A stretch of 64,000 nt of DNA from Oscillospiraceae bacterium (GCA_004557855.1 SFFJ01000004.1:1-64000); one strand, 5' to 3'. Shown: positions 31,497 through 41,417, counted from the stretch's first letter. The notes: generated by a model from the letters alone, not told the origin. Numbers and translations: made by a program.

Positions 31497-32948
31497 ATGG
31501 CACTGATGACAGGCGAACAGTATATCGAAAGCATTAAGAAGATCAAAATGGAGATCTATATGTTCGGTGAGAGATACAGTAACCCCACCGAGAGCCCCAT
31601 TCTGCGTCCTTCTCTCAACTCCGTGCGTATGACCTACGACCTGGCCCAGATGCCCGAGTATGAGGACCTGATGACCGTGGTTTCCCCCTACACCGGCACC
31701 CGCGTCAACCGCTTCACCCACATCCACCAGAGCACCGAGGACCTCATCAAGAAGGTCAAGATGCAGCGGCTGTGCGGCCAGAAGACCGCCGCCTGCTTCC
31801 AGCGCTGCGTGGGTATGGATGCCTTCAACGCCCTGTTCTCCACCACCTATGAGTGCGACAAGGCCCACGGCACCAACTATCACGAGAACTTTGTGAAGTT
31901 TATGAAGTATGCCGCCGAGGCCGACCTGACCGTTGACGGCGCCATGACCGACCCCAAGGGTGACCGTTCCCTGGCCCCCCATGCCCAGGCCGATCCCGAT
32001 ATGTTCCTGCGCATTGTGGAGCGTCGTCCCGACGGTATCGTCGTTCGCGGCGCCAAGGCCCACCAGACCGGTATCTGCAACTCCCACGAGGTCATCGTAA
32101 TGCCCACCCAGTCCATGGGTCCCGATGATAAGGACTATGCGGTTTCCTTCGCCGTTCCGATGGACACCCCCGGTCTGTTCATGATCATCGGCCGCCAGAG
32201 CTGCGACACCCGTAAGCTGGAAGGCTCCGAGCTGGACGTCGGTAACTCCGAGTTCGGCGGCGTAGAGGCCCTGACCATCTTCGATAACGTATTTGTTCCC
32301 AATGATCGTATCTTCCTGTGCGGCGAGCATGAGTTTGCCGGTATGCTGGTGGAGCGCTTTGCCGGTTACCATCGTCAGAGCTACGGCGGCTGCAAGGTCG
32401 GCGTAGGCGACGTCCTCATCGGCGCTGCTGCGGTTGCCGCCGACTTCAACGGCGCTGCCAAGGCCAGCCACATCAAGGATAAGCTCATCGAGATGACCCA
32501 CCTGAACGAGACCCTGTACTGCTGCGGCATCGCCTGCTCCGCCGAGGGCCACAAGACCGAAAGCGGCAACTACATCATCGACCTGCTGCTGGCCAACGTC
32601 TGCAAACAGAACGTTACCCGCTTCCCCTATGAGATCGTCCGTCTGGCCGAGGATATCGCCGGCGGTCTGATGGTCACCGCCCCCTCCGAGAAGGATCTGC
32701 GTGACGAGAAGATCGGGCCGTACATCGATAAGTATCTGCGCGGCGTTGCCACCGTTTCCACCGAAAACCGCATGAAGATCCTGCGCCTCATCGAAAACCT
32801 CGCCCTGGGTACTGCCGCTGTCGGCTACCGCACCGAGTCCATGCACGGCGCCGGTTCTCCCCAGGCCCAGCGCATCATGATCAGCCGTCAGGGCAACCTG
32901 AACGCCAAGAAGGAGCTGGCCAAGGCGATCGCGCACATTGACGAATAA
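31497..32948 (+). CDS. abfD: 4-Hydroxybutyryl-CoA dehydratase / vinylacetyl-CoA isomerase
   Basis: The 483-residue enzyme matches AbfD closely. The four ligands of its [4Fe-4S] cluster are visible: Cys100 and Cys104 (ACFQRC), His292 and Cys299 (YHRQSYGGC). FAD-binding segments typical of the acyl-CoA dehydrogenase-like fold are also there (KAHQTGICNSHEVIVMPTQS, FDNVFVPNDRIFLCGEHEF). It dehydrates 4-hydroxybutyryl-CoA by a ketyl-radical mechanism and isomerises vinylacetyl-CoA to crotonyl-CoA. The enzyme is oxygen-sensitive, so the host is an anaerobe. GAAAGGAAG precedes the ATG. Two small cysteine-bearing proteins that could help load its cluster follow directly. Confidence 0.96.
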   Translation: MALMTGEQYIESIKKIKMEIYMFGERYSNPTESPILRPSLNSVRMTYDLAQMPEYEDLMTVVSPYTGTRVNRFTHIHQSTEDLIKKVKMQRLCGQKTAACFQRCVGMDAFNALFSTTYECDKAHGTNYHENFVKFMKYAAEADLTVDGAMTDPKGDRSLAPHAQADPDMFLRIVERRPDGIVVRGAKAHQTGICNSHEVIVMPTQSMGPDDKDYAVSFAVPMDTPGLFMIIGRQSCDTRKLEGSELDVGNSEFGGVEALTIFDNVFVPNDRIFLCGEHEFAGMLVERFAGYHRQSYGGCKVGVGDVLIGAAAVAADFNGAAKASHIKDKLIEMTHLNETLYCCGIACSAEGHKTESGNYIIDLLLANVCKQNVTRFPYEIVRLAEDIAGGLMVTAPSEKDLRDEKIGPYIDKYLRGVATVSTENRMKILRLIENLALGTAAVGYRTESMHGAGSPQAQRIMISRQGNLNAKKELAKAIAHIDE

Positions 32949-33068
32949 GCCTCCTCAAATATTAGATAGATCCCTTTATCTCCCCGACGGGGCAGAGCGT
33001 GGGCGCTTTGCCTTCCCTCTGCCCCGTCCCCCCTTTGGGGGAACCAATGCATAAGGAGAGACGCCGAA

Positions 33069-33359
33069 ATGCTGGATAGAATAGAAAAGGTGCTGGATGA
33101 AAAGGTACGCCCCGCCCTGAAAAACCACGATGGGGACATCAAGGTGGTGCGGGTGGAGGACGGCGTGCTGTACTTCAGGATGCTGGGACAATGCAGCAAC
33201 TGTCCCTCGGCAGTGGTGACGGCCGAAGAACTGGTGGCCCCGCCCATTCTGGAGGCGATCCCCGAGATACGGCAGGTGGTGCTGGATACCACCGTAAGCG
33301 ATGAGCTGTGGCAGGACGCCATGGAGCTGCTGCGCCGGCGCCACAACGGGGAAGCGTGA
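33069..33359 (+). CDS. NifU-like iron-sulfur scaffold domain protein
   Basis: The 96-residue protein is a single NifU C-terminal domain: LDRIEKVLDEKVRPALKNHD, GDIKVVRVEDGVLYFRMLGQ, then CSNCPSAVVTAEE with the C-x2-C pair that binds a labile [4Fe-4S] cluster. Such proteins carry or transfer clusters to target enzymes. GGAGAG precedes the ATG. Its position immediately after abfD, in the same direction, suggests a dedicated role in building the dehydratase cluster. Its stop codon overlaps the GTG start of the next small gene, so the two are translationally coupled. Confidence 0.88.
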   Translation: MLDRIEKVLDEKVRPALKNHDGDIKVVRVEDGVLYFRMLGQCSNCPSAVVTAEELVAPPILEAIPEIRQVVLDTTVSDELWQDAMELLRRRHNGEA

Positions 33360-33622
33360 GAATCGGTATAAAGTACTGTGGGGGCTGCAACCCACGCTAT
33401 GACCGGGTAGCTGCGGTAAAGGAGCTGCAGCGGCAGCACCCGGAATGGACCGTAGAGCCCGCCGGAGAGGGCGGGCAGGAATACATCCTGGTGGTGTGCG
33501 GCTGTACCGCCGCCTGTGCAGGCCATGCACAGCTGAACGCCGCCCGACGCAAATTTGTGATTAACAGCAGGGAGCAGTTTGATGCGGCCTGCGAAGCGAT
33601 AAAAAAAGAAAACGAGGTGTAA
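33356..33622 (+). CDS. Small cysteine-rich protein coupled to the NifU-like gene
   Basis: The 88 residues start at a GTG that overlaps the preceding stop (GTGA). The sequence opens RIGIKYCGGCNPRYDR and later has VVCGCTAACAGHAQL, giving five cysteines in two groups. No zinc or ferredoxin family fits exactly. The basic, compact sequence and its coupling to a NifU-type protein suggest an iron-sulfur or metal-handling helper for the oxygen-sensitive dehydratase. The gene ends three bases before the CoA-transferase start. Function is unproven; I recognise it only as a conserved-looking hypothetical. Confidence 0.75.
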   Translation: MRIGIKYCGGCNPRYDRVAAVKELQRQHPEWTVEPAGEGGQEYILVVCGCTAACAGHAQLNAARRKFVINSREQFDAACEAIKKENEV

Positions 33623-33625
33623 CAA

Positions 33626-34927
33626 ATGCAAGATTGGAGAACTCTGTATCAGCAGAAGCTGACCACCGCCGAGGAAGCGGTAAAGCATATCAAATCCGGC
33701 GACCGTGTGGTAGTGACCCATGCGACCGGCGAACCGATCCTGCTGACCGACGCCATGGTTGCGAACGCCGAGCAGTATGAGAATGTCGAGATCGTGCATA
33801 TGGTGGCAATGGGCAAGGCGGAATACTGCCTGCCGGAGAACTCCAAGCACTTCCGCCACAATAGCCTGTTTTTGGGCGGCAGCACCCGTAAGGCCATCGA
33901 GGAGGGCCGGGGTGACTTTACCCCCGTATTCTTCAGCGAGATCCCCGAGCTGTTCCGCACCAACCTGCACCCCAATGTGGTGCTGCTGCATTTGAGCACC
34001 CCCGATGAGCACGGCTACTGCAGCTTTGGTGTTTCCTGCGACTACACCAAGCCCGCCGCCGAGTGCGCCGACCTGCTGATCGCACAGATCAACCCCAAGA
34101 TGCCCCGCACCATGGGCGATAGCTTCATCCATGTCAGCAAGCTGGATTACATCGTGGAGCAGGAGACCGACCTCATCGAGCTGCCGCCTCCCCACATCGG
34201 CGAGGTAGAGCGTGCCATCGGCGAGAACATCGCCTCTTTGGTGAAGGACGGCGACTGCCTGCAGCTGGGCATCGGCGCCATTCCCGATGCGGTGCTTTTG
34301 TTCCTCAAGGATAAGAAGGACCTCGGCATCCATTCCGAGATGTTCAGCGACGGCGTGGTAGAGCTGGTAGAGGCCGGCGTTATCACCAATGCCAGAAAGA
34401 ATATCCACAAGGGCAAGAGCGTGGCGACCTTCCTGATGGGCACCCGCCGCCTGTATGATTATGTCGATAACAACCCCGAAGTGGCCATGATGCCGGTGGA
34501 CTATGTCAACGATCCCCGTGTCATCTGCCAGAACGATAACCTTGTTTCCATCAACTCCTGCGTGCAGGTAGACCTGATGGGCCAGGTGGTTTCCACCTGC
34601 GTCGGCCTGCGGCAGATCAGCGGCGTGGGCGGGCAGGTAGACTTTGTCCGCGGCGCCAATATGAGCCGGGGCGGCCGTACCATTATGGCCATGCCCAGCA
34701 CCGCCGCCAAGGGCACCATCTCCAAGATCGTTCCGCTTATCGATGAGGGCGCTGCCGTGACCACCAGCCGTTATGACGTCAACTATGTCGTCACCGAATA
34801 CGGTATTGCCCAGCTCAAGGGCAAGACCTTGAGAGAGCGCGCCAGAGAGCTCATCGCCATCGCGCACCCCGATTTCCGTGAGGAGCTCATCAAGGTGTAC
34901 GAGGAGCGCTTCCACTGCAAGTTCTGA
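33626..34927 (+). CDS. abfT: 4-Hydroxybutyrate CoA-transferase
   Basis: The 433-residue protein belongs to the acetyl-CoA hydrolase/transferase family (Cat2/AbfT). Visible hallmarks are VVTHATGEPILLTDAMV, LHLSTPDEHGYCSFGVS, LQLGIGAIPDAVL, LGIHSEMFSDGVVEL with the probable catalytic Glu238, and SGVGGQVDFVRGA. It moves CoA from acetyl-CoA or butyryl-CoA to 4-hydroxybutyrate, giving the substrate of AbfD. Length agrees with AbfT of Clostridium aminobutyricum. GAGGTG precedes the ATG. Position in the cluster makes the assignment firm within a family that also contains propionate and succinate transferases. Confidence 0.93.
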   Translation: MQDWRTLYQQKLTTAEEAVKHIKSGDRVVVTHATGEPILLTDAMVANAEQYENVEIVHMVAMGKAEYCLPENSKHFRHNSLFLGGSTRKAIEEGRGDFTPVFFSEIPELFRTNLHPNVVLLHLSTPDEHGYCSFGVSCDYTKPAAECADLLIAQINPKMPRTMGDSFIHVSKLDYIVEQETDLIELPPPHIGEVERAIGENIASLVKDGDCLQLGIGAIPDAVLLFLKDKKDLGIHSEMFSDGVVELVEAGVITNARKNIHKGKSVATFLMGTRRLYDYVDNNPEVAMMPVDYVNDPRVICQNDNLVSINSCVQVDLMGQVVSTCVGLRQISGVGGQVDFVRGANMSRGGRTIMAMPSTAAKGTISKIVPLIDEGAAVTTSRYDVNYVVTEYGIAQLKGKTLRERARELIAIAHPDFREELIKVYEERFHCKF

Positions 34928-34968
34928 TTTTCCCTCTATTTTGCTTCTAATTCTTCATACCCCCATAG

Positions 34969-35006
34969 AGAAGAGGACAATGCCAGCCCCATTGTCCTCT
35001 TCTTCC
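34969..35006 (+). terminator. Terminator after the first part of the cluster
   Basis: GAAGAGGACAAT pairs with ATTGTCCTCTTC around GCCAGCCCC, followed by TTCCT. Only a weak T-tail follows, so read-through to the second permease is possible. Confidence 0.65.
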
Positions 35007-35085
35007 TACAAAGGAGAAAATGGGAAAAAGCCCCCCTGCGGGGCCGGGGGCACAGGCCCCGAATAAAAAGAGGAGGACATGTTCC

Positions 35086-36387
35086 ATGAATGAAGTCTGG
35101 TTAAGCGGCATCGGCATCCTGCTGGCGCTGGCCGGGATGACGCTGCTCATCTTCCGCCGGGTATCGCCCATCATCGTAGGGCCGCTGGCGGCGCTGCTGG
35201 TGACGCTGTTAAGCCGTCTGCCGGTGCTGGAAACGGTGACCGGCACCTATGTACAGGGCGTCGGCTCGTTCTTCGTTTCCTATTTTATGATCTTTTTGCT
35301 GGGCAACCTGCTGGGCAGTCTGTATCAGATCAGCGGGGCGGCGGCGAAGATCGGCGAAACGGTGGTGCGGCGGTTCGGCGCCAAAAACTGCATGACGGCC
35401 TGCCTTATCTCGGCGGCGCTGTTAAGCTACGGCGGCATCAACAGCTTTGTTATCATTTTTGCCATCTATCCCATCGCACTCAAGCTCTTTGAGGAGGCCG
35501 ACCTGCCCACCTACCTGCTGCCGGGCATCGTCTGCGGCGGTATGTGGACCTTTGCCATGACCGGCCCCTTCTCTCCGCAGATCTGCAACATCGTTTCGAT
35601 GCAGAGCCTGGGGACCCCTTCCTATGCGGGTCTTGTGCCGGGTCTGGCGGCTTCCGTCTTGATGGCGGTGCTGATCGTGTGGTACATGAACAGCCAGGCC
35701 AAAAAGGCAAAGCTGCGGGGAGAGCATTTTACCCCGCCCGAGGGCGGTGTGCGCCGGCATGAGGGCAAGTCCCCCGGCGCTGCGGTCAGCTTTATCCCGC
35801 TGGCGGCGGTCATCCTTCTCTTTAATGTGACCGAGATCGGCATTGTGGCCTGCCTGCTCATCGGTATCGTCCTTTCGCTGGTGCTGTTCTATCGCAGCAT
35901 CCCGTGGAAGGAGCTGCTGCCGGCAGTCAATCAGGCGGCGACCACCTCGGTGACGGTCATCATCAATACCGCGACCATCGTGGGCTTCGGCGCCGTAGCC
36001 AAGATTACCCCGTTCTATGTGTGGGCGGTGGATCTTCTGGAGCAATCGACCGCCAACCCCTATGTGGTGGCCGCCGTGGGCAGCAATCTCTTTGCCTGCA
36101 TCCTCGGCTCGTCCTCCGGCGGTTTGACGCTGATGTATACCTCGCTCAAGGATGTGTTCCTTGCCTATGCGGCGCAGGGCTTCAACCTGGAATTCATCCA
36201 CCGGCTGTGCTCGCTCGGCTCCGGCGGCCTCGATTCGATGCCGTGGAACGGCTCCATTGTGTCGGTGTTCGGCATCTGCCACACCACCCACAAGGCCAGC
36301 TATAAGTATAACTTTGTAACCTGTGCGGTGATCCCGGTGCTGTGCACCTTCCTCATCGCTTTGCCCATCTGTATCTGGCTGGGCTGA
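35086..36387 (+). CDS. GntP/CitM-like organic acid permease
   Basis: The 433-residue protein has about 11-12 membrane spans and ion-transporter superfamily features: LLIFRRVSPIIVGPLAALLV, YGGINSFVIIFAIYPIALKL (the GGxN... re-entrant region), FAMTGPFSPQICNIVSMQSL, a cytoplasmic loop (AKKAKLRGEHFTPPEGG), and GSGGLDSMPWNGSIVSVFGI near the end. The pattern resembles GntP-type or butyrate-cluster permeases that exchange hydroxy- or carboxylic acids. AGGAGGAC precedes the chosen ATG. Between abfT and crotonase genes, it is a candidate for 4-hydroxybutyrate or butyrate/crotonate transport. Confidence 0.8.
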   Translation: MNEVWLSGIGILLALAGMTLLIFRRVSPIIVGPLAALLVTLLSRLPVLETVTGTYVQGVGSFFVSYFMIFLLGNLLGSLYQISGAAAKIGETVVRRFGAKNCMTACLISAALLSYGGINSFVIIFAIYPIALKLFEEADLPTYLLPGIVCGGMWTFAMTGPFSPQICNIVSMQSLGTPSYAGLVPGLAASVLMAVLIVWYMNSQAKKAKLRGEHFTPPEGGVRRHEGKSPGAAVSFIPLAAVILLFNVTEIGIVACLLIGIVLSLVLFYRSIPWKELLPAVNQAATTSVTVIINTATIVGFGAVAKITPFYVWAVDLLEQSTANPYVVAAVGSNLFACILGSSSGGLTLMYTSLKDVFLAYAAQGFNLEFIHRLCSLGSGGLDSMPWNGSIVSVFGICHTTHKASYKYNFVTCAVIPVLCTFLIALPICIWLG

Positions 36388-36409
36388 ATATAACCCAAGG
36401 AGTTAGACC

Positions 36410-37180
<771 letters not shown>

Positions 37181-37193
37181 GAGGAGTGGCACC

Positions 37194-38741
37194 ATGGCAA
37201 GGCAGATTACCGCTGCCGAGGCCGCAGCCCTGATCGGGGACGGCAAAACCGTAGCGGTGGATGGATTTATCGGCTTTTCGCTGGCGGATGATATCCTGTG
37301 CGAGCTGGAGGAGCGCTTCCTGCGGGAGGGCCACCCCCGTGACCTGCGGCTGGTGAATGTTGCGGGTCTGGGCGGGGACGGCGTGCGCCGGGGCATCAAT
37401 CATTTTGCACACCGGGGGATGGTTTCCCGGCTGTTTTGCAGCAATTTAAGTTTAGCGAATTCCATTTACCCCAATGTCAGCCGGGGGGATTTTGCACTGT
37501 TTATGGCCCCGCAGGGGGTCATGTCCCACATGATGCGCGCCATCGCCGGAAAAAAGGCGGGTGTTGTGACCGAGGTGGGGCTGGGGACCTTTGTGGACCC
37601 GCGGCGGGACGGCTGCCGGATGAACCGCAAGGCGTGGGACAGCGGCGAGGAGGTAGTGCAGCTGGTGCGCCTGGGCGGCAGGGAGCAGCTGTTCTTCCCG
37701 TCCTTCGGGCTGGATGTCTGTATCATCAAGGGCAGCACCGCCGATGAAAACGGAAATATCAGCATGGAAAACGAGGCGTTTTTGCTGGAGCAGTACGATA
37801 TGGCCGCCGCCACCCACAACAGCGGCGGGCTGGTGCTGGTGCAGGTGGACCGGATGGTCCCCGCGCAAACCATGAACGCCAAGGATGTGGTGGTGCCGGG
37901 CTGCCTGGTGGACTATGTCATCGTCGGGCGGGAGGAAAATTCCCGGCAGCAGTTTGTCACCGAGGAACGCTGGGTGGAGGCCTTCACCGGGCGGGTGCGG
38001 ATGCCGCTGGAGCAGCTCCCGCCGGTCCCGCTAAATATTAAAAAGGTGATGGCACGGCGGGCCGCCGCCGAGATAAAGGACGGGAATTTCGTCAATTTCG
38101 GCATCGGGGTGCCCACCCTGATCACCAGCGTTTTGGCCGAAGAAAAACGGCTGGAGCGGGTGGTCTTGAGCATCGAGTCCGGGACGATCGGCGGGGCGCC
38201 GCAAAGCGGCCTTTTGACCGGCGCCGCCTACAATGCCGATGCGATGGTCAAGCAGCCGGATATTTTTGACCTGTATGACGGCGGCGGCATCGATGTGGCC
38301 TGCCTCGGCGGGGCGGAATTCGACCGGCTGGGCAATGTCAACGTCAGCCGCTTCGGGGAGAAGATCCCCGGGCCGGGCGGGTTCATCAATATTTCGCAGG
38401 GCGCCAAAAAGGTCTGCTTTATGGGTAGCTTTACCGCTGGAAAAAGCGATATCCGGGTGCAGAACGGCCGGCTTTGCATCGTGAAGGACGGCGAGGTGTG
38501 CAAGTTCCTGCGGGAGGTGGGGCATATCACCTTCTCCGGCGAATATGCGAACCGAAAGGGCGGGCAGGAGGTCTATTATATCACCGAGCGTGCGGTGTTC
38601 CGCCTGACGCCCGACGGCCTTTTGCTCATCGAGATCGCCCCCGGCGCGGAGCTAAAGCGGGATATTCTGGATCGAATGGAGTTTGAGCCGATGATCGCCC
38701 CCGACCTGCGGGAAATGGATGCGGCGCTTTTTGCCGAGTGA
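37194..38741 (+). CDS. Acetate/acyl CoA-transferase (YdiF-like, fused subunits)
   Basis: The 515-residue protein joins the two halves of class I CoA-transferases: the alpha part (1-260, AVDGFIGFSLADDILCELE, IKGSTADENGNISME) and the beta part (270-515, NFGIGVPTLITSVL, then LSIESGTIGGAPQSG with catalytic Glu328). YdiF/PCT-like enzymes swap CoA among acetate, propionate, butyrate and acetoacetate. With acetyl-CoA/butyryl-CoA exchange it could complete butyrate formation. GAGAGGAG precedes the ATG. It is a second CoA-transferase, distinct in family from abfT, in the same operon. Confidence 0.9.
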   Translation: MARQITAAEAAALIGDGKTVAVDGFIGFSLADDILCELEERFLREGHPRDLRLVNVAGLGGDGVRRGINHFAHRGMVSRLFCSNLSLANSIYPNVSRGDFALFMAPQGVMSHMMRAIAGKKAGVVTEVGLGTFVDPRRDGCRMNRKAWDSGEEVVQLVRLGGREQLFFPSFGLDVCIIKGSTADENGNISMENEAFLLEQYDMAAATHNSGGLVLVQVDRMVPAQTMNAKDVVVPGCLVDYVIVGREENSRQQFVTEERWVEAFTGRVRMPLEQLPPVPLNIKKVMARRAAAEIKDGNFVNFGIGVPTLITSVLAEEKRLERVVLSIESGTIGGAPQSGLLTGAAYNADAMVKQPDIFDLYDGGGIDVACLGGAEFDRLGNVNVSRFGEKIPGPGGFINISQGAKKVCFMGSFTAGKSDIRVQNGRLCIVKDGEVCKFLREVGHITFSGEYANRKGGQEVYYITERAVFRLTPDGLLLIEIAPGAELKRDILDRMEFEPMIAPDLREMDAALFAE

Positions 38742-38749
38742 GGTGAACC

Positions 38750-39580
38750 ATGCAGTTTAAGACGGTTTGGGCAGTGTATTACAGCGGCAGCGGCAGCACA
38801 CGGCGGCTGCTGCGCGGCATGGCCGAGGCCGCCGGAGAGGCGCTGATGCTGCCGGTGCGGGAGCTGGATTATTCCCGGCCGGAGGCGCGCGAAAAAAGCT
38901 ACTGCTTTACCGAAACGGATCTGGTCTTTTGGGGGAGCCCGACCTATGCGGGACGGCTGCCCAATGTGCTGCTGCCCTTCCTCCGGGGGAATTTTGCCGG
39001 GGGCGGGGCGGCGGCGGTGGCGGTGGTGCTGTACGGCAACCGCAGCTACGATGACGCCCTGAAGGAGCTGTGCGAGGTGCTGACCGGGAACGGGTTCCTT
39101 GCTGCGGCGGGGGCGGCCGTAACGGCGGAGCACGCCTTTGCCCCGGTGCTGGCGCATGGCCGTCCCAATGCCGAGGACCGTGCGGCTGCGGCGGAATTTG
39201 CCCGCAAAACGGCGCTGACGCTGCGGGGGAGGGAACACCCCATCCCCGTTACTGTGCCCGGCCGGGAGCCCATCGGGGCGTACTATACCCCGCTGGGGCT
39301 CGATGGCGAGCCGGCACGCTTTTTGAAGGCCAAGCCCAAAACCGACCCCGAGCAATGCACCCGCTGCGGGCTTTGTGCGGCGGTCTGCCCCATGGGCTCC
39401 ATCCCGCGGGAGGAGCCGACCGAGTGTACCGGCATCTGCATCAAATGTCAGGGCTGCATCCGGGAATGTCCGGCAGGCGCCAAATATTTTGATGATGAGG
39501 CGTTTCTTTCCCACCGGGCCATGCTGGAGCAGAACTACATAAGAAGGCGGGAGAACGAATTCTACCCGCCGGTGGAATAA
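38750..39580 (+). CDS. EFR1-type ferredoxin (flavodoxin-like plus two 4Fe-4S)
   Basis: The 276 residues combine a flavodoxin-like N-terminal domain (about 1-165: AVYYSGSGSTRRLLRGMAE binds FMN phosphate, VFWGSPTYAGRLPN) and a C-terminal pair of [4Fe-4S] motifs (CTRCGLCAAVCPMG and CIKCQGCIRECPAG). This is the EFR1 architecture found in anaerobes. It may shuttle electrons for the reduction steps around crotonyl-CoA or activate the dehydratase. It starts eight bases after the CoA-transferase stop with a GAGGTG site, and the operon ends after it at a strong terminator. Its partner enzyme is unknown. Confidence 0.9.
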   Translation: MQFKTVWAVYYSGSGSTRRLLRGMAEAAGEALMLPVRELDYSRPEAREKSYCFTETDLVFWGSPTYAGRLPNVLLPFLRGNFAGGGAAAVAVVLYGNRSYDDALKELCEVLTGNGFLAAAGAAVTAEHAFAPVLAHGRPNAEDRAAAAEFARKTALTLRGREHPIPVTVPGREPIGAYYTPLGLDGEPARFLKAKPKTDPEQCTRCGLCAAVCPMGSIPREEPTECTGICIKCQGCIRECPAGAKYFDDEAFLSHRAMLEQNYIRRRENEFYPPVE

Positions 39581-39585
39581 AAAGA

Positions 39586-39616
39586 CCCCCTGTCAGCGGT
39601 GACAGGGGGATTTTTT
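39586..39616. terminator. Terminator between EFR1 and response regulator genes
   Basis: CCCCCTGTCA pairs with TGACAGGGGG across GCG, followed by T6; an A-rich run on the other side makes it usable for both converging genes. Confidence 0.88.
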
Positions 39617-39619
39617 CGG

Positions 39620-40351
39620 TCATTCGGCGTCGGGGGCATCGGGGGCGTCGCCCTCGGCCAGCCGGTAGCCTACGCCCACCTCGGTGAAAAGGTAGCGGGG
39701 CTCCTCGGGGTTGGGCTCCAGCTTGCGGCGGAGGTTTGCCATATGCACCCGCAGCAGCTTGTTATCCCGGGGATTGGCGGCGGGGCCCCACAGCTCCCGC
39801 AGCATCTGCTGGTAGGTAAGCACCCGCCCGGGGTGCCGTCCCAGCAGCGCCAGGATCTTGAACTCGCTGGGGGTAAGGCCGGCATCCTGCCCGGCCAGGT
39901 ACGCCCGGTGCTTATTATAATCGATGACCAGCTCCCCGACGATATAGCGCCCCTCCTGCATTTCCTCGCCGCCGCAGGCCCGGCGGGTGTGGCGCAGCGC
40001 CGTGCGGATGCGTGCCAGCAATTCCACCGTGCCGAACGGCTTGGTGAGGTAATCATCGGCGCCGAGATCCAGCGCCTCGGCCTTGTCATTCTCGGCGATG
40101 CGGGCGGAAATGACGATGATGGGCACGCTGCTCCAGCGGCGGATGCCTTCGATGATGCCGACCCCGTCCATATCCGGCAGACCGAGATCCAGCAGGATGC
40201 AGTCGGGACAATGGGAGGAAATGAGCGCCAGTGCGCCACGGCCATCTCCCGCGGTGACGATATCATACCCGGCAGCGGTAAGGGTGCTTTTCAGGTAGCG
40301 GCGGATGCCGGCATCATCCTCAACGATCAGGATCTTATCACAATGCTTCAT
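39620..40351 (-). CDS. OmpR/KdpE-type response regulator
   Basis: The 243-residue protein has a receiver domain (1-120: ILIVEDDAGIRRYLKSTL, Asp55 in CILLDLGLPD, and the Lys in DDYLTKPFGTVELLARI) and an OmpR-type winged helix (about 135-232: LTPSEFKILALLGRHPGRVL, RDNKLLRVHMANLRRKLEPN, RYLFTEVGVGYRL). Sequence and partner kinase resemble KdpE. The ATG lies 14 bases inside the end of the upstream kinase gene, so translation is coupled. No kdpFABC potassium pump genes are present here, so the target regulon is open. Confidence 0.88.
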   Translation of the reverse strand: MKHCDKILIVEDDAGIRRYLKSTLTAAGYDIVTAGDGRGALALISSHCPDCILLDLGLPDMDGVGIIEGIRRWSSVPIIVISARIAENDKAEALDLGADDYLTKPFGTVELLARIRTALRHTRRACGGEEMQEGRYIVGELVIDYNKHRAYLAGQDAGLTPSEFKILALLGRHPGRVLTYQQMLRELWGPAANPRDNKLLRVHMANLRRKLEPNPEEPRYLFTEVGVGYRLAEGDAPDAPDAE

Positions 40352-41417
40352 AGGGGGCCTCCTCGGTGTCATTCCCGGCGGGCAGCCACAGCGTGACCTG
40401 CGCGCCTCCCTCGGGTCGGTTTTCGGCGGTCATGCGGCCGCCGTGTGCTTTTATGATGGCGCTGCAAAGGGTGAGCCCCAGTCCCAGTCCCCGCCGGCCA
40501 TCGGCGCAGGAACGGGCAAGCGGCAGGGCGCTGCCCCCCGTAAGGCTCTCGGGCAGCTCCGGCGGGAAGCCGCAGCCGTCATCCAAAACGGTGATTTGTA
40601 CCATCTTTTCCTGCCGTGCGATGGACACCCGGATGCGGGTGGCGCCGGCGGCGTGGTTGACGGCGTTTTCCAAAAGATTGAGCACCACCTGCTCCATCAG
40701 GGTGGCGTCCATGGGGGCGGTGATGATCTCCTGCGGGCGCTCCACCGTGACCGGCAGGGAGGCCGAGCTGCGGCGCAGCTTCATCACGGCGCCGTCCACG
40801 ATCTCCTCCACCACCTCATCGGTGAGGCGCAGCGCCACCTGCCCGCCCGCCATCCGGGTGATGGAAAGCATGTTTTCGGTGATGCGGGTCAGCCACCGGG
40901 TCTCCTGCCGGATCTGCTCCAGCAGGGTGCGGCGCTCCGCTTCGGTCAGGTCGGGCTGCTCCAGCAGCAGGCTGCCCGCCCCCTCGATGGAGGCCAGCGG
41001 GGTGCGCAGATCGTGCGAAAGCGCCCGCAAAAGGTCGGCCCGCAGCTTTTCGCTTTCCACCTCATACCGCAGGCGCTCGGTCTGCTTCAGGCGGGTGGTA
41101 AGGGTGCTGATGACCACCGAGACCACCAGCATCACCATAAAGGTAAGCGGGTAGCCGGAGATGCTCATATCGAAGCTCCAGAAGGGGTAGGCGAACATAT
41201 AGTTGACGCAGAACACCCCGATCACCGAAGCAACGACGCCCCACACGTAGCCGGTGGTCACCAGGGCGACGATGGCCACCGCCAGTACGAAGATCAGCAC
41301 CGCAAAGGGGTTGTTGTCATCGTGCACGCGGGAAAGCACGCTGCACACCGCCACCGCCCCGCCCAGCAGCAGCAGGGTACACAGGGCATCATGCAGGAGG
41401 GTTTTTCTCTTTTCCAT
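40338..41417 (-). CDS. KdpD-like sensor histidine kinase (truncated type)
   Basis: The 359-residue kinase has four short membrane spans (DUF4118, about 8-108, with VTTGYVWGVVASVIGVFCVNY), then HisKA with LRALSHDLRTPLASIEGAGS (His135) and a HATPase domain (NLLENAVNHAAGATRIRVS, DDGCGFPPELPE, RRGLGLGLTLCSAIIKAHGG). It lacks the large N-terminal KdpD and Usp sensor domains of full KdpD (about 890 residues), a shortened form common in Firmicutes. The ATG is preferred over an upstream GTG because GAGGTG lies at the right distance. It forms an operon with the response regulator. Confidence 0.85.
   Translation of the reverse strand: MEKRKTLLHDALCTLLLLGGAVAVCSVLSRVHDDNNPFAVLIFVLAVAIVALVTTGYVWGVVASVIGVFCVNYMFAYPFWSFDMSISGYPLTFMVMLVVSVVISTLTTRLKQTERLRYEVESEKLRADLLRALSHDLRTPLASIEGAGSLLLEQPDLTEAERRTLLEQIRQETRWLTRITENMLSITRMAGGQVALRLTDEVVEEIVDGAVMKLRRSSASLPVTVERPQEIITAPMDATLMEQVVLNLLENAVNHAAGATRIRVSIARQEKMVQITVLDDGCGFPPELPESLTGGSALPLARSCADGRRGLGLGLTLCSAIIKAHGGRMTAENRPEGGAQVTLWLPAGNDTEEAPYEAL

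Noticed and set aside
31413-34915. Large minus-strand frames opposite abfD and abfT
   Set aside because: They are low-complexity Gly/Ala/His/Asp translations antisense to clearly recognised enzymes.
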